DNA of 61,309 nucleotides, from positions 1-61,309 of the forward strand of contig CANGXP010000006.1 of assembly GCA_947457935.1 (NCBI GenBank), in the 5' to 3' direction. This DNA is from Alphaproteobacteria bacterium (GTDB lineage: Bacteria > Pseudomonadota > Alphaproteobacteria > JAJTHO01 > CANGXP01). The stretch's first letter is position 1. Each line of letters starts with the position of its first letter. The translations under genes and the position numbers were made by a program. This document shows positions 17,164-26,227 of this stretch, piece by piece. Under the pieces are notes generated by a model, which searched no databases, was not told the origin of the DNA, and saw only the letters and a program-made list of their open reading frames with translations.

Positions 17164-18021
17164 CTAATCGCGCAATAGTTCATTAATACTGGTTTTACTG
17201 CGGGTTTTTTCATCCACGCGTTTGACAATCACCGCGCAATAAAGATGCGGCGCGGCTGAGCCATCGGGCAGGGTGTTCTTATTGGGCTGGCTGCCCGCCA
17301 CCACCACCGAATAGGCGGGCACGCGACCATAGAAAATCTCGCCCGTTGCCCTGTCAATAATTTTGGTGGAGGCGCCTAAATAGACACCCATGGAGATAAC
17401 CGCGCCTTCCTCCACAATCACGCCTTCTGCCACCTCTGACCGTGCGCCAATAAAGCAATTATCCTCAATAATCACAGGGTTTGCTTGGAGTGGCTCTAAC
17501 ACGCCACCAATCCCCACACCGCCTGAAATGTGGCAGTTTTTGCCAATTTGCGCGCAACTACCCACCGTTGACCATGTATCAATCATCGTGCCGCTATCCA
17601 CAAACGCACCCACATTCACAAAGCTGGGCATGAGAATAACGTTTGGAGCAATATAGGCAGAATGACGCACCACCGCGTTAGGCACAGCGCGAAAGCCTGC
17701 TGCTGCAAATTTTGTCTCGCTCCAGCCTGCAAATTTTGAGGGTACTTTGTCATACCATGCTGCTTCTTGCCCACTATAATTTCCGCCGCCTTCAATCCGA
17801 TCATTCGTATTGAGGCGAAATGACAAGAGCACTGCTTTCTTAAGCCATTGATGCGTATGCCAGCCATCGGGGGTTTTTTCGCAAATGCGGCGTTTTCCCT
17901 CATCGAGTTCTTTTAAGATGTGCTTTACGGCAACAGCAACGTGATTATTGGTGTGCGGTGTGATGTTGGCACGGTCTTCCCATGCAACATTAATAACACC
18001 TTCTATTTCATTGATATTCAT
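17164..18021 (-). CDS. dapD: Tetrahydrodipicolinate N-succinyltransferase DapD
   Basis: Transfers succinyl from succinyl-CoA to tetrahydrodipicolinate in the succinylase branch of lysine/diaminopimelate synthesis. An N-terminal helical domain precedes the left-handed beta-helix of hexapeptide repeats (about residues 110-235), with typical segments [35 protein letters not shown] and [14 protein letters not shown]. The family tail GSLPSK-like segment reads here [14 protein letters not shown]. 285 aa is normal. The ATG overlaps the stop of the upstream HAD gene (ATGA), so the two are co-translated. dapE of the same pathway is at 29305-30432. Confidence 0.97.
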   Translation of the reverse strand: MNINEIEGVINVAWEDRANITPHTNNHVAVAVKHILKELDEGKRRICEKTPDGWHTHQWLKKAVLLSFRLNTNDRIEGGGNYSGQEAAWYDKVPSKFAGWSETKFAAAGFRAVPNAVVRHSAYIAPNVILMPSFVNVGAFVDSGTMIDTWSTVGSCAQIGKNCHISGGVGIGGVLEPLQANPVIIEDNCFIGARSEVAEGVIVEEGAVISMGVYLGASTKIIDRATGEIFYGRVPAYSVVVAGSQPNKNTLPDGSAAPHLYCAVIVKRVDEKTRSKTSINELLRD

Positions 18022-18710
18022 ACAAACTCCCTTTGCTCGTTGCGTGTATCAAGATACTCATGCAGCCATAAAGCCAAGTCATCCGTTTGATGGTGGATAT
18101 AGTCTTCAGGCGGCGTGCCGTGTTCACTTTGCAACAGGGCGTATTCAGGGTCGCCCGTAATCCACACGGTTGTTATGCCAAGATTTGCCGCGGGTTCAAG
18201 GTTGCGCGGAATGTCATCAAACATAATCGCCGTTTTCGGGTTAATGTTTTGCTCACGCAGCAATTTTTCAAACGGTTGCAGGGCGGGTTTGGGGGCATAA
18301 TCCGCCGCCACAATATCGTAAATCACCTCAAAATGATGGTCAATTTTCAAGTGGTTCAGAATATTTTGCGCGTGGGGCAGGGAGCCATTGGTGTAAATTA
18401 TTTTGCGCCCTGAAAATCTATCCAGCGCGTCTAACAGCGATTGATTATGCGGAATAACCGAATGGTCAATGTCATGCACAAAGTGCAAAAAATCTTCCGC
18501 AGGAATATTGTGATGCTTCATCAGCCCTGTAAGTGTTGTGCCATAGCGATGAAAATAGTCTTTTTGCACACGATGCGCCTCTGCTTCGTCAACCCCGAGT
18601 AATTGCGCCACATAGCCCGTCATTTTCTTATCCACTTGGTCAAACAAGCGGCAAGACGCAGGATAGAGCGTATTATCTAAGTCAAAAATCAGCGTTTCAG
18701 CCACAGACAC
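18018..18710 (-). CDS. HAD-family pyrimidine 5'-nucleotidase-like phosphatase
   Basis: HAD hydrolase of the Ssm1/pyrimidine 5'-nucleotidase group. The catalytic motif is FDLDNTLYP near the N terminus, motif II is IIYTNGS, the lysine lies in [12 protein letters not shown], and motif IV is [13 protein letters not shown]. The cap is the small helical type ([33 protein letters not shown]), which is characteristic of the SDT1/YjjG-like group found next to dapD in many alphaproteobacteria. The start is a GTG at 18710 or 18704. Its TGA overlaps the dapD ATG. Confidence 0.88.
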   Translation of the reverse strand: MSVAETLIFDLDNTLYPASCRLFDQVDKKMTGYVAQLLGVDEAEAHRVQKDYFHRYGTTLTGLMKHHNIPAEDFLHFVHDIDHSVIPHNQSLLDALDRFSGRKIIYTNGSLPHAQNILNHLKIDHHFEVIYDIVAADYAPKPALQPFEKLLREQNINPKTAIMFDDIPRNLEPAANLGITTVWITGDPEYALLQSEHGTPPEDYIHHQTDDLALWLHEYLDTRNEQREFV

Positions 18711-18776
18711 CTAACGATAGTAAAATGTTAATAATTGATGGTGTAGTATCAATCTTTGCAAAATAAGTAAAGCCGC

Positions 18777-19820
18777 ATGACACTCCCATACAATCAGCAA
18801 AAAGAGTATGCTGCAGCAGCGGATGCAGCAAAGCGGTTGCTTGTTGCCCAGAATCATGGCACCATTCCTGAATTGTTATATTACCTTGCTAAAGATAGCG
18901 ATAGCACCGTGCGGATGGCGGTGTTGCAGAATCCCATGATGCCGCAACACGCGTATTTAGTGTTGGCAAAAGATAAAAATCCCGCTATACGCGAGGCTGT
19001 GGCGCAAAAGCTGAGTAGTTTCATTCTGGCTGAAGAGGCCGCCAAGGCAAAGAGTCTTGGGGGAGGGGTGCTGGCTGCCCTTGATGTACTGGTACTTGAT
19101 CCGCTCGATGACATTCGGATTAAACTGGCAGAAGCCTTCAAGTTTTCGTTGTTAGTGCCAAAAAAAGTGCTGCAAGCGTTGGCGCGGGATGCGGTGGCGG
19201 CGGTGTCGCGCCCCGTGTTGGAAAATTCACCACAGTTTGTGGAGGCAGATTTTGTTGAATTATTGAGCGATAGCCCGCCGACGCATATCACCCAAGCGAT
19301 TGCACGACGCAAAGATTTAAGCGCGAAAATTATTGATGCCGTGTTGGTGCAAGACGATGCAGAAGCAGCCGATGTGTTGTTACTTAATAATGCCATCGAC
19401 TTATCATCTTACGCGCGGGAGCGGGCAACAGCCTTGACAACGGGGCGCAATGCGGCAATGGATGCGGTGTTGTTGTTGCATCAAGCAGGGGGATTAGATG
19501 ACGCGGCGGTGTATAGCAAGGTGATGCAGCAAGACAGGCCGTGGGTGTTGGCAGCTATTGCCATTTTAAGCGGTATGCGTATCGAAACAGTGAAGAAAGT
19601 GGCGCAATCGCGCAGTGCACATGCGTTGACAGCTTTATGTTGGAAGGCGGGGCTTACGGCGGTGACTGCTTACCAAGTACAGCTAAAAATCGCGCATATT
19701 GTGCCGATGAATGCCGTGCCGCCGCAAAAAGGCGGCTATAGTTTAAGCGATAAACAACTGCAGTGGCATGTTGATATTGTTGCGGGGTTGGATGGCGGCG
19801 TGATGCGGGTGGCGGTGTAA
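18777..19820 (+). CDS. DUF2336 domain protein (HEAT-like)
   Basis: 347-aa soluble protein of the alphaproteobacterial DUF2336 type. It consists of HEAT-like helical repeats: DSDSTVRMAVLQNPMMPQHAYLVLAKDKNPAIREAVAQKLS in the N-terminal third, then LDPLDDIRIKLAEAFKFS and TALTTGRNAAMDAVLLLH segments later. No catalytic motif is seen. The family's biochemical role is not established; repeats of this type usually bind other proteins. It is transcribed divergently from the HAD-dapD pair, with a 66-bp gap. Confidence 0.8.
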   Translation: MTLPYNQQKEYAAAADAAKRLLVAQNHGTIPELLYYLAKDSDSTVRMAVLQNPMMPQHAYLVLAKDKNPAIREAVAQKLSSFILAEEAAKAKSLGGGVLAALDVLVLDPLDDIRIKLAEAFKFSLLVPKKVLQALARDAVAAVSRPVLENSPQFVEADFVELLSDSPPTHITQAIARRKDLSAKIIDAVLVQDDAEAADVLLLNNAIDLSSYARERATALTTGRNAAMDAVLLLHQAGGLDDAAVYSKVMQQDRPWVLAAIAILSGMRIETVKKVAQSRSAHALTALCWKAGLTAVTAYQVQLKIAHIVPMNAVPPQKGGYSLSDKQLQWHVDIVAGLDGGVMRVAV

Positions 19821-19850
19821 TTATCTTGCCCCCCATCCGTTTGCGTGGGT

Positions 19851-19945
19851 GTCATTCCCGAAACTAGGCGAGTCCAAGGTATTCCTTGGGAACGATCCTG
19901 TTGTCGGGAATCCAGACAAGATTTAAGATCTGGATACCCGATATC
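19851..19945. repeat. Decayed GTCATTCCCG-type intergenic repeat
   Basis: The 283-bp gap between the DUF2336 gene and tRNA-Gly starts with GTCATTCCCG (19851) and contains CGGGAATCCAGA near 19915, followed by the imperfect palindrome CCAGA ... TCTGG (about 19912-19933). These modules match the element at 16975-17093, but the inner part differs, so it is a diverged or composite copy. No ORF lies here. Confidence 0.6.
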
Positions 19946-20056
19946 AAGATTTTGCAAGGAAAATCCAAAAAACAGAGGGATTTGACAAAATATGATTCAG
20001 GCGTGACACAAACTGATGGGTGGTAAGGTGTAAGTATAAATTTTTCGTATTGCCGC

Positions 20057-20084
20057 TTGCATTGTTGCGAGAGTTCGCTATAAA
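20057..20084 (+). promoter_or_regulatory. Promoter of tRNA-Gly
   Basis: TTGCAT at 20057-20062 and TATAAA at 20079-20084 are separated by 16 bp, a sigma-70-type arrangement ending 19 bp before the first base of tRNA-Gly. The position and quality fit a stable-RNA promoter. Confidence 0.55.
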
Positions 20085-20103
20085 TGCTCTTCTTTCAAAG
20101 GAT

Positions 20104-20178
<75 letters not shown>

Positions 20179-20220
20179 TGAGAGTTGAAAAAATTGTTGC
20201 AGGGGGTGAGAACCCGAGAA

Positions 20221-20329
20221 GAGGGTTCGACAAAGAGCTTAGAGAATCAAGCCGAAGGCGCAGATGAACTTAGCGTTTGCAACGCAGCAAGCCTGAAAGG
20301 CGAAGCGAGCCAACCCCTTCACCCGCTCC
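20221..20329 (+). repeat. Interrupted partial copy of the tRNA-Gly 3' half
   Basis: GAGGGTTCGA (20221-20230) and ACCCCTTCACCCGCTCC (20313-20329) reproduce exactly tRNA bases 20151-20177, but 82 bp are inserted between them, at the point inside the T loop. The insert contains small hairpins (GCGTTTGCAACGC near 20273-20285 and GCCTGAAAGGC at 20291-20301). It is too incomplete to be a tRNA. It may be an attachment-site relic, a tRNA pseudogene hit by a small palindromic element, or an RNA element processed with the tRNA. Confidence 0.7.
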
Positions 20330-20338
20330 CAAAACAGA

Positions 20339-20683
20339 CTACGATGCTACTTCTCCTTGCTGCTGTGCCAGCAGATACAACACGTACTGATTAAGGCTAA
20401 CCCCTTGGCGTTTAGCGGTTATTGCGAGCGTTGCGTGCAATTTCTTGGGAACACGCAAGAGGAATTTTCCGCTAAAACTTTCTGGAATGAGCGTACTGGG
20501 GGTAGGCATAGCGTTGCCCGCTGCCTTTTGCGCGGCAAGCCAAGCCTCCTGAGCACTTCTCGCCTCTGTCAATGCTTCTTCTTCTGTTTCGCCAAAAGCA
20601 GAACACCCCCATAAATCAGGAAAGGTAGCAATATACCCTGCATCCTCAGGACTATAAAAAATTTCAACGGGATAATGTGTCAT
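20339..20683 (-). CDS. hicB: HicB-family antitoxin
   Basis: 114-aa antitoxin. The N-terminal half is the HicB partial-RNase-H fold (MTHYPVEIFYSPEDAGYIATFPDLWGCSAFGETEEEALTEA, shown here only as the recognisable PDLWGCSA-x-GETEEEAL core). The C-terminal half is a ribbon-helix-helix DNA-binding segment (LLRVPKKLHATLAITAKRQ then SLNQYVLYLLAQQ). It would neutralise HicA and repress the operon. Its ATG overlaps the hicA stop (ATGA). The pair lies just after the tRNA-Gly, a frequent site for acquired modules. Confidence 0.9.
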   Translation of the reverse strand: MTHYPVEIFYSPEDAGYIATFPDLWGCSAFGETEEEALTEARSAQEAWLAAQKAAGNAMPTPSTLIPESFSGKFLLRVPKKLHATLAITAKRQGVSLNQYVLYLLAQQQGEVAS

Positions 20684-20928
20684 GTCTTCGTATTCCCATA
20701 TTTTTCAATCATTACAATAAGCTGTCTTGCTTGATAGGGCGGAATAATGCCCTGCCGATTTTGAAAATTTAGACCTTGCGCTTCTCCTGTTTTTGCATAA
20801 GAAGTGTGCGACCCTTTGCCACCTTTATGCTCAAAACCAAGCCATTCCGCTACTTTACAGGCATCTTCAAACCGCACTGCCTTAGGATTATTCAAGATGT
20901 TTGCAATAGTCTTATCTCGCTGAGACAC
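20680..20928 (-). CDS. hicA: HicA-family mRNA interferase toxin
   Basis: 82-aa toxin with the double-stranded RNA-binding-like fold of HicA. The landmarks are a FEDACKVAEWLGFEHKGGKGSH core, in which the catalytic histidine sits in GKGSHTSY, and a C-terminal PYQARQLIVMIEKYG. It cleaves mRNA when free of HicB (family knowledge). The start is GTG at 20928. The toxin comes first and the antitoxin second, the usual hicAB order. Confidence 0.9.
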   Translation of the reverse strand: MSQRDKTIANILNNPKAVRFEDACKVAEWLGFEHKGGKGSHTSYAKTGEAQGLNFQNRQGIIPPYQARQLIVMIEKYGNTKT

Positions 20929-20977
20929 AATTCTTATACCACATATAGTATCAAATTACAAGGAAAATAGAGAGTGT

Positions 20978-23575
20978 TTACCCCAAAACCGCCTGCACCG
21001 CCGCCTCAACGGCTGTAAAATCCGCATTTTTAAACCCTGCACGGGCGAATGTTGGTTTGCCACCGCCGCCACTGCCAAGTTTTTTGCCGATTTCTTTTGC
21101 CAAATTCCCCGCATGACCACCTTGCTGAATCGCCCCATCTCCTGCGCCTGTCAGCACCGTGCCTATGCCGTCTTCATCAACCCGCACCAGCACAACGAGG
21201 GCATCAGGCTGCTGTACGCGCAACGTATCCACTAACCCTGTTAATTGTTCTTCAGGGGTCTGCTGCATGTCAGCAAGAATGACTTTTTTACCGCCCAAGA
21301 TTTGCGCGGATTTCACCAATTCTTCCACACCAATTTTAGGCGACGATGCCTTCAATGCCTTTTGCAGAGCGGTTTTTGCGTCTTTTACATCTTGCGTCAA
21401 TTTCTCAACCTTGGCAGGGATTTGCGCCACAGGGCACGAGAGTTGCTGTGCAAGGATTTTGGTCATAGCACGGGTATTGCGGAACAATTCCACGGCCGCC
21501 ATGCCCACAGCGGCTTCCAAGCGACGCACCCCGCTGCCCAACGCTTCATCAGATAATAACGCAATACTGCCAATGTCGCCTGTGCGCTCCACGTGATTCC
21601 CGCCGCAGAGTTCAACACTCACCTCAGGAATTTGAATGACGCGGACTTTTTCGCCATATTTATCGCCAAAGAAAGCCAATGCGCCCATTTGAAGGGCATT
21701 TTCCATCGCCACATCTATGTGATGCTGCACAGGGTGATTCTCCAAAACCCAAGTATTCACAAGGGTTTCCACCTGTTCAAGCTCTGCAATGGTCAATGCT
21801 CTCGGGAAAGAAATGTCGAAACGGAGGCGATCATTGTCCACCATTGATCCCATTTGTTTTACCGATTCGCCCAAAGCCTTACGAAGTGCGGCATGTAGCA
21901 GATGCGTTGCTGTGTGGTGTTTTGCTTTTTCATGCCTGCGAGCAAGGTTTACAGCGGCTTTCAGCGTTTTGCATTTTTTGAAGGTTTCGACGTCTTTTTG
22001 CGGTAAAATCGCGGTGTGGATGATCCCCAGTGGGGTTTTTTGCACATTTTTGACCTTTAACACAAGGTTTTCTGCGGTTAACGTGCCGTGGTCGGCTAAC
22101 TCCCCGCCGCCTTCAACATAAAACGGGCTTTGCTCTAAGATCAGCTCTAAGATCAGCTCTGGGCTTTGCTCTTCGGCGTTCAGGCGATATTGCAGAATTT
22201 TTGTGTCCAAAGTGGTAAGGGTGTGGGTGGGTTGGATGAGGGTGTTTCCTGCCTGAACCTCAACCCAGCCGCCCTTGTCGTGGAATTGCGCTGCTGATTG
22301 GGAACGCTGGCGTTGTTCTTCTAATGCTGTCTCAAACCCTTCTAAATCAACGGTTACGCCGCGTTCTTCACACAAGATTTGTGTGAGATCAATCGGGAAG
22401 CCAAACGTATCATGCAACTGAAACGCCGCAGCGCCGCTGATTTGCTTGTGTTGAGAGGCTTTTTCAAAAAACTGCAACCCTCTATCCAATGTTTCAAAAA
22501 ACCGCTCTTCCTCGCGCTTTATCTCGGTTTCAATGCGTTTTTGCTCTGCGGGTGTCACAGGATAGACAGGCAGATTTTTCAAATTTTCTGCCACCAATTT
22601 ATACAAAAAAGGCTCCTGAAAGCCAAGCTTTGTGCCGTGTAGCACCGCACGACGCAAAATCCGCCGCAACACATAGCCGCGCCCTGCCTTGTCAAACTGC
22701 CCATGATCCCGCAAGGCAAATGTTAATCCCCTACTGTGATCCGCCAAAACCCGCATGGCAACAAGGCTTTCGCCCGTCTGCGGATGATTGGTGAGAGTGC
22801 TGATGTGGTCAATAATCGGCTGAAACAGGCTCGTTTCAAAGACATTGCTTTTGCCCTCCAGCAACGCCGCCATCCGCTCCATCCCCATCCCTGTATCAAC
22901 GCCAAGCTGGGCGAGCGGGTTAAATGCGCCCGTTTCATCGCGGTTAAATTCCATGAACACGACGTTCCAAAACTCAAGGAATCTGTCTGTTGCGCCGCCC
23001 ACCACGTCATGCCCGAACAGCTCCTCGCCTTGGTCATAATACAGCTCGGTGCAGCGTCCACAAGGCCCTGTAGGCCCCATCGACCAGAAATTTTCCTCGT
23101 CGCCTTCTTCAATGTTGCCAAGGCGGACAAGGCGATTTTCAGGCACGCCAAGTCCCCGCCAAATGTTATAGGACTCATCATCGGTTTTGTAGACGGAAAT
23201 ATAAATTTTCGACACATCCAGCGGAAAATGCTTAGTAACAAGATCCCACGCAAAACGAATTGCCTCTTCTTTGCCATAGTCGCCAAACGACCAATTCCCC
23301 AACATCTCAAACCATGTTAAGTGCCTGCCGTCGCGACCCACTTCGTCTAAATCGTTGTGCTTGCCGCCAACGCGCATACAGGGCTGCACCGAAATGGCAC
23401 GGGTGTAGCTGCGCTTTTCCTTACCCAACAGTACGTCTTTAAACTGGTTCATCCCTGCATTGGTGAACAGCAAGGTGGGGTCATCCTGTGGGATGATGTT
23501 GCTGGGCGCAACCAGTGTGTGCCCGTGGTTTTCAAAGAATTTGATAAAGGTGTTGCGGATGTCGAGGTGGTTCAT
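20978..23575 (-). CDS. alaS: Alanyl-tRNA synthetase AlaS
   Basis: Class II synthetase that charges tRNA-Ala. It has the N-terminal catalytic domain (IRNTFIKFFENHGH at the start, motif 2 around FEMLGNWSFGDY, motif 3 GMGMERMA), the editing domain with zinc ligands in HTATHLLHAALR and ELCGGNHVERTGDIG, and the C-terminal Gly-rich domain ending in GKKLGSGGGGKPTFARAG. 865 aa is normal. A 12-bp tandem duplication near 22133-22156 gives the sequence ELILELILEQ just before the editing domain; it is in frame and outside known active residues. It runs opposite to the Kef gene upstream (113-bp divergent gap). Confidence 0.99.
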   Translation of the reverse strand: MNHLDIRNTFIKFFENHGHTLVAPSNIIPQDDPTLLFTNAGMNQFKDVLLGKEKRSYTRAISVQPCMRVGGKHNDLDEVGRDGRHLTWFEMLGNWSFGDYGKEEAIRFAWDLVTKHFPLDVSKIYISVYKTDDESYNIWRGLGVPENRLVRLGNIEEGDEENFWSMGPTGPCGRCTELYYDQGEELFGHDVVGGATDRFLEFWNVVFMEFNRDETGAFNPLAQLGVDTGMGMERMAALLEGKSNVFETSLFQPIIDHISTLTNHPQTGESLVAMRVLADHSRGLTFALRDHGQFDKAGRGYVLRRILRRAVLHGTKLGFQEPFLYKLVAENLKNLPVYPVTPAEQKRIETEIKREEERFFETLDRGLQFFEKASQHKQISGAAAFQLHDTFGFPIDLTQILCEERGVTVDLEGFETALEEQRQRSQSAAQFHDKGGWVEVQAGNTLIQPTHTLTTLDTKILQYRLNAEEQSPELILELILEQSPFYVEGGGELADHGTLTAENLVLKVKNVQKTPLGIIHTAILPQKDVETFKKCKTLKAAVNLARRHEKAKHHTATHLLHAALRKALGESVKQMGSMVDNDRLRFDISFPRALTIAELEQVETLVNTWVLENHPVQHHIDVAMENALQMGALAFFGDKYGEKVRVIQIPEVSVELCGGNHVERTGDIGSIALLSDEALGSGVRRLEAAVGMAAVELFRNTRAMTKILAQQLSCPVAQIPAKVEKLTQDVKDAKTALQKALKASSPKIGVEELVKSAQILGGKKVILADMQQTPEEQLTGLVDTLRVQQPDALVVLVRVDEDGIGTVLTGAGDGAIQQGGHAGNLAKEIGKKLGSGGGGKPTFARAGFKNADFTAVEAAVQAVLG

Positions 23576-23688
23576 GGGGTTAAAAAACTATATATTCATT
23601 AAGGATAGATTAACCTGCTTACCGAATTCGCCCTGACAAGAAAAGAAAAATTACTATTTATTTACAAAGATACGCTATATCCTTTGGT

Positions 23689-25383
23689 ATGGATAAAATT
23701 CACGTTCCGTATTTGATTGAAATGCTGATTCTGTTATCGGCGGCGGTAACGATTGCGCCGCTGTTTAAGCGATTTAAGCTCAGCCCTGTGCTGGCGTATT
23801 TATTGGCAGGATCCTTGATTGGCCCCTATGCACTGGGCTATGTGAATGACATTGAAGCGGTGCAGAATGTTTCAGAGCTGGGGGTTATTTTCCTGTTGTT
23901 TTTAGTGGGGCTGGAACTGCCGCTGGAACGTCTTAAAGTGATGAAAAAATTTGTGTTTGGCTTGGGGGCGGCACAAGTTTTATGCACAAGTTTTGTGATT
24001 GCCTCCATTTGTATTATGTTTGGTTTGCCCACGTCAACCTCTGTTGTGTTGGGCGGCGCGTTAGCATTGTCTTCTACTGCGTTGGTTATTCAATTATTGT
24101 CCGAACGTCACGAATTAAACAGCCGTTATGGACGCAAAACTTTTGCGATTTTGTTATTTCAAGATTTGGCGGTTGTGCCCCTGCTTGCCATGACCATGAT
24201 TTTGGGCAGCGACAACGAAGGAGCAAGCATATTGTGGACATTGGTTACAGCATTTGGTAAAGCAATTGCCGCGATTATTCTTATTATTTTATTCGGGCGA
24301 TATGCGTTGCGTCCGCTGTATAAATATTTTGCCTCCGCCAAGAACAATGAAATTTTTACTGCCGCCAGTTTACTTATTGTTCTCGGTATTAGTACCGTTA
24401 CGGGATACATGGGGCTTTCCATGGCGTTGGGCGCGTTCCTTGCGGGCATGATGCTGGCAGAAACGGAATACCGCCACCAAGTAGAAATTAATATTTTGCC
24501 GTTTTCGGGCTTATTGCTCGGGCTGTTTTTCATGTCCATCGGCATGACGATTGATTATGGTCTGATTGCGGACAACGTCGCACAAATTGTCCTCATGGTG
24601 CTAGGGTTGATGGTGCTGAAAGCTCTGATTATTATTGCACTTACATATGCTTTTGGGTTGGATATTCCCCTTGCATTACGCACAGGCGTGATGTTGTCAC
24701 AAGGGGGAGAATTTGCGTTTGTGGTGACAAAAGTTGCCATGACAGGCGGTGTTTTTTCCGAAGAGTTAGGGCAAACGGTATTGATTGTGGTTGCGCTCAG
24801 TATGGCGGTAACGCCGTTATTTATTGCGATTGTGGCAAAACTTACCTCTCATGCGGTGGCACAATCAAATAATTCTGTGGTGCTAGACACCATTGCGAGC
24901 GACACCCACGGCATGAAAAATCACGTTATTATTGCAGGGTTTGGGCGTGTGGGCAAAACAGTTGCCGCGTTATTAGAAAAGCAAAATATTCCCTATTTGG
25001 CGGTGGATGCCGACACCAAACAGGTGAGTGAGGCGAGCGAGCAGGGGTTGCCCGTTTATTATGGCAACGCGTGCAACGTGGCATTGCTGGAGGCGATTGG
25101 GGCAGATAGAGCCGTTCTCGCGGTTATCACGCTTGATTCAGCAGCACTGAGCCGCAAAACGCTGGACGTTTTAAGGACGCATTTCCCACACATTCAAGTG
25201 TTCATGCGCGGTAAAAATGCTGCAGATTGTGCGGATCTTGAAGCGCTGGGTGCGGCATTTGCTGTGGCAGAATCTGCCAATGCCAGCACGGCATTAGGAC
25301 AACAAGTGGTGAAAGTGTTGCAGGGGGGTGGTGTTATGGGAGCGGTTGATGACCCAAGGGACCCTGCCCCTGCCCTAAGTTAG
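23689..25383 (+). CDS. KefB/KefC-type monovalent cation:proton antiporter
   Basis: CPA2-family membrane protein of 564 aa. Some 12-13 hydrophobic helices fill residues 8-385, with typical motifs SPVLAYLLAGSLIGPYALG, LFLVGLELPLERL, LSSTALVIQLL, LFQDLAVVPLL and LSMALGAFLAGMMLAETEYRHQVE. A cytosolic TrkA-N/RCK nucleotide-binding domain follows (about 402-525, HVIIAGFGRVGKTVAALL). The family exports K+ during electrophile stress, and the RCK domain gates it. No ancillary KefF/KefG gene is adjacent, so glutathione control is not shown. Its 3' end overlaps that of thiD by 50 bp on the other strand. Confidence 0.92.
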   Translation: MDKIHVPYLIEMLILLSAAVTIAPLFKRFKLSPVLAYLLAGSLIGPYALGYVNDIEAVQNVSELGVIFLLFLVGLELPLERLKVMKKFVFGLGAAQVLCTSFVIASICIMFGLPTSTSVVLGGALALSSTALVIQLLSERHELNSRYGRKTFAILLFQDLAVVPLLAMTMILGSDNEGASILWTLVTAFGKAIAAIILIILFGRYALRPLYKYFASAKNNEIFTAASLLIVLGISTVTGYMGLSMALGAFLAGMMLAETEYRHQVEINILPFSGLLLGLFFMSIGMTIDYGLIADNVAQIVLMVLGLMVLKALIIIALTYAFGLDIPLALRTGVMLSQGGEFAFVVTKVAMTGGVFSEELGQTVLIVVALSMAVTPLFIAIVAKLTSHAVAQSNNSVVLDTIASDTHGMKNHVIIAGFGRVGKTVAALLEKQNIPYLAVDADTKQVSEASEQGLPVYYGNACNVALLEAIGADRAVLAVITLDSAALSRKTLDVLRTHFPHIQVFMRGKNAADCADLEALGAAFAVAESANASTALGQQVVKVLQGGGVMGAVDDPRDPAPALS

Positions 25384-26227
25384 GGGCGTTTTTAATCGCA
25401 TTTTGCACAAACGCATGAGCGCGTGTGACGGCTTGTGTGAGCGTCAGATTTTGCGCCAGCCCTGCGGCGATGGCGGCAGCATATGTACAGCCTGTGCCGT
25501 GGGTGTGGCGGGTGTGATGCTTTTGTGCGGTGAAGGGGTGGGTTTCAAGCGGGGTGATGAGGTAATCAACCAGCGTTTCACTTTCTAAATGCCCGCCTTT
25601 CATCAGCACCGCTTGACAGCCTAACGCTAAGATTTTTGCGCCAGCCGTTTGCATGTCTTGAGGGGTAGAAATTTTCATGCCGCTCAGTATTTCCGCCTCA
25701 GGAATGTTAGGCGTGACAAGCGTTGCACGCGGCAGGAGCAGATTCTTCAAGGTATCAATTGCATCGGGTTGCAATAACGGTGCGCCGCCTTTGGCGACCA
25801 TTACAGGATCAACCACAAGTACTAATTCCATTAAATTCCTGCTATTTGGCTGCGCCACATCTTCGGCTGCAGTCATTGGCGGAGAGCCAACTCCGTTTAG
25901 CCTAGACTCGCTCGCCGAAATATCAGAAATTTTCTGGGATTGGTAGGCATCAAGGGCAGATACAACCGTTTCAATGACTGCCGCGCCATGCAACATGCCT
26001 GTTTTAATGGCATCTGTGCCAATGTCCGTGAGGACAGACTGTATTTGCTGGGCGATAAAGGCAGGCGGCACGTCAAAAATGCCCTGCACACCGAGGGTAT
26101 TTTGGGCGGTAAGCGCGGTGATAGCAGTTGTCGCAAACACGCCGAAGCAAGTTGCGGTTTTGATGTCTGCTTGAATGCCTGCACCCCCGCCAGAGTCAGA
26201 CCCTGCAATGATGAGAAGGCGTTTCAT
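25334..26227 (-). CDS. thiD: Hydroxymethylpyrimidine (phosphate) kinase ThiD, with in-frame palindromic insertion
   Basis: Phosphorylates HMP and HMP-phosphate in thiamine synthesis. The ribokinase-fold motifs are clear: MKRLLIIAGSDSGGGAGIQAD at the start, ITALTAQNT, VVDPVMVAKGG, LVTPNIPEAE and HGTGCTYAAAIAAGLA near the C terminus with the catalytic Asp/Cys-type anion hole. The ATG at 26227 overlaps the stop of the GNAT gene (ATGA). Residues about 97-135 (25823-25939) are an extra low-complexity segment not expected in ThiD, placed between the helix ending ALDAY and the strand LVLVVDP. Its DNA is palindromic, as in Rickettsia-type palindromic elements. The reading frame is intact on both sides, so the enzyme may still work if the loop is tolerated. 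Confidence 0.93.
   Translation of the reverse strand: MKRLLIIAGSDSGGGAGIQADIKTATCFGVFATTAITALTAQNTLGVQGIFDVPPAFIAQQIQSVLTDIGTDAIKTGMLHGAAVIETVVSALDAYQSQKISDISASESRLNGVGSPPMTAAEDVAQPNSRNLMELVLVVDPVMVAKGGAPLLQPDAIDTLKNLLLPRATLVTPNIPEAEILSGMKISTPQDMQTAGAKILALGCQAVLMKGGHLESETLVDYLITPLETHPFTAQKHHTRHTHGTGCTYAAAIAAGLAQNLTLTQAVTRAHAFVQNAIKNAPNLGQGQGPLGHQPLP
25834..25931. repeat. Palindromic element inserted in frame in thiD
   Basis: The outer arms 25834-25850 (AATTCCTGCTATTTGGC) and 25915-25931 match as inverted repeats at 13 of 17 positions. An inner hairpin TTGGC-GGA-GAGCCAA lies in the middle. The segment corresponds to the surplus residues of ThiD and is open in the thiD frame. Size, palindromy and in-frame location recall the protein-coding palindromic elements of Rickettsia and Wolbachia; a family assignment cannot be made from one copy. 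Confidence 0.65.

Noticed and set aside
22723-23320. Overlapping ORFs of about 195 codons on both strands within alaS
   Set aside because: Both are out-of-frame shadows of the conserved AlaS catalytic domain.
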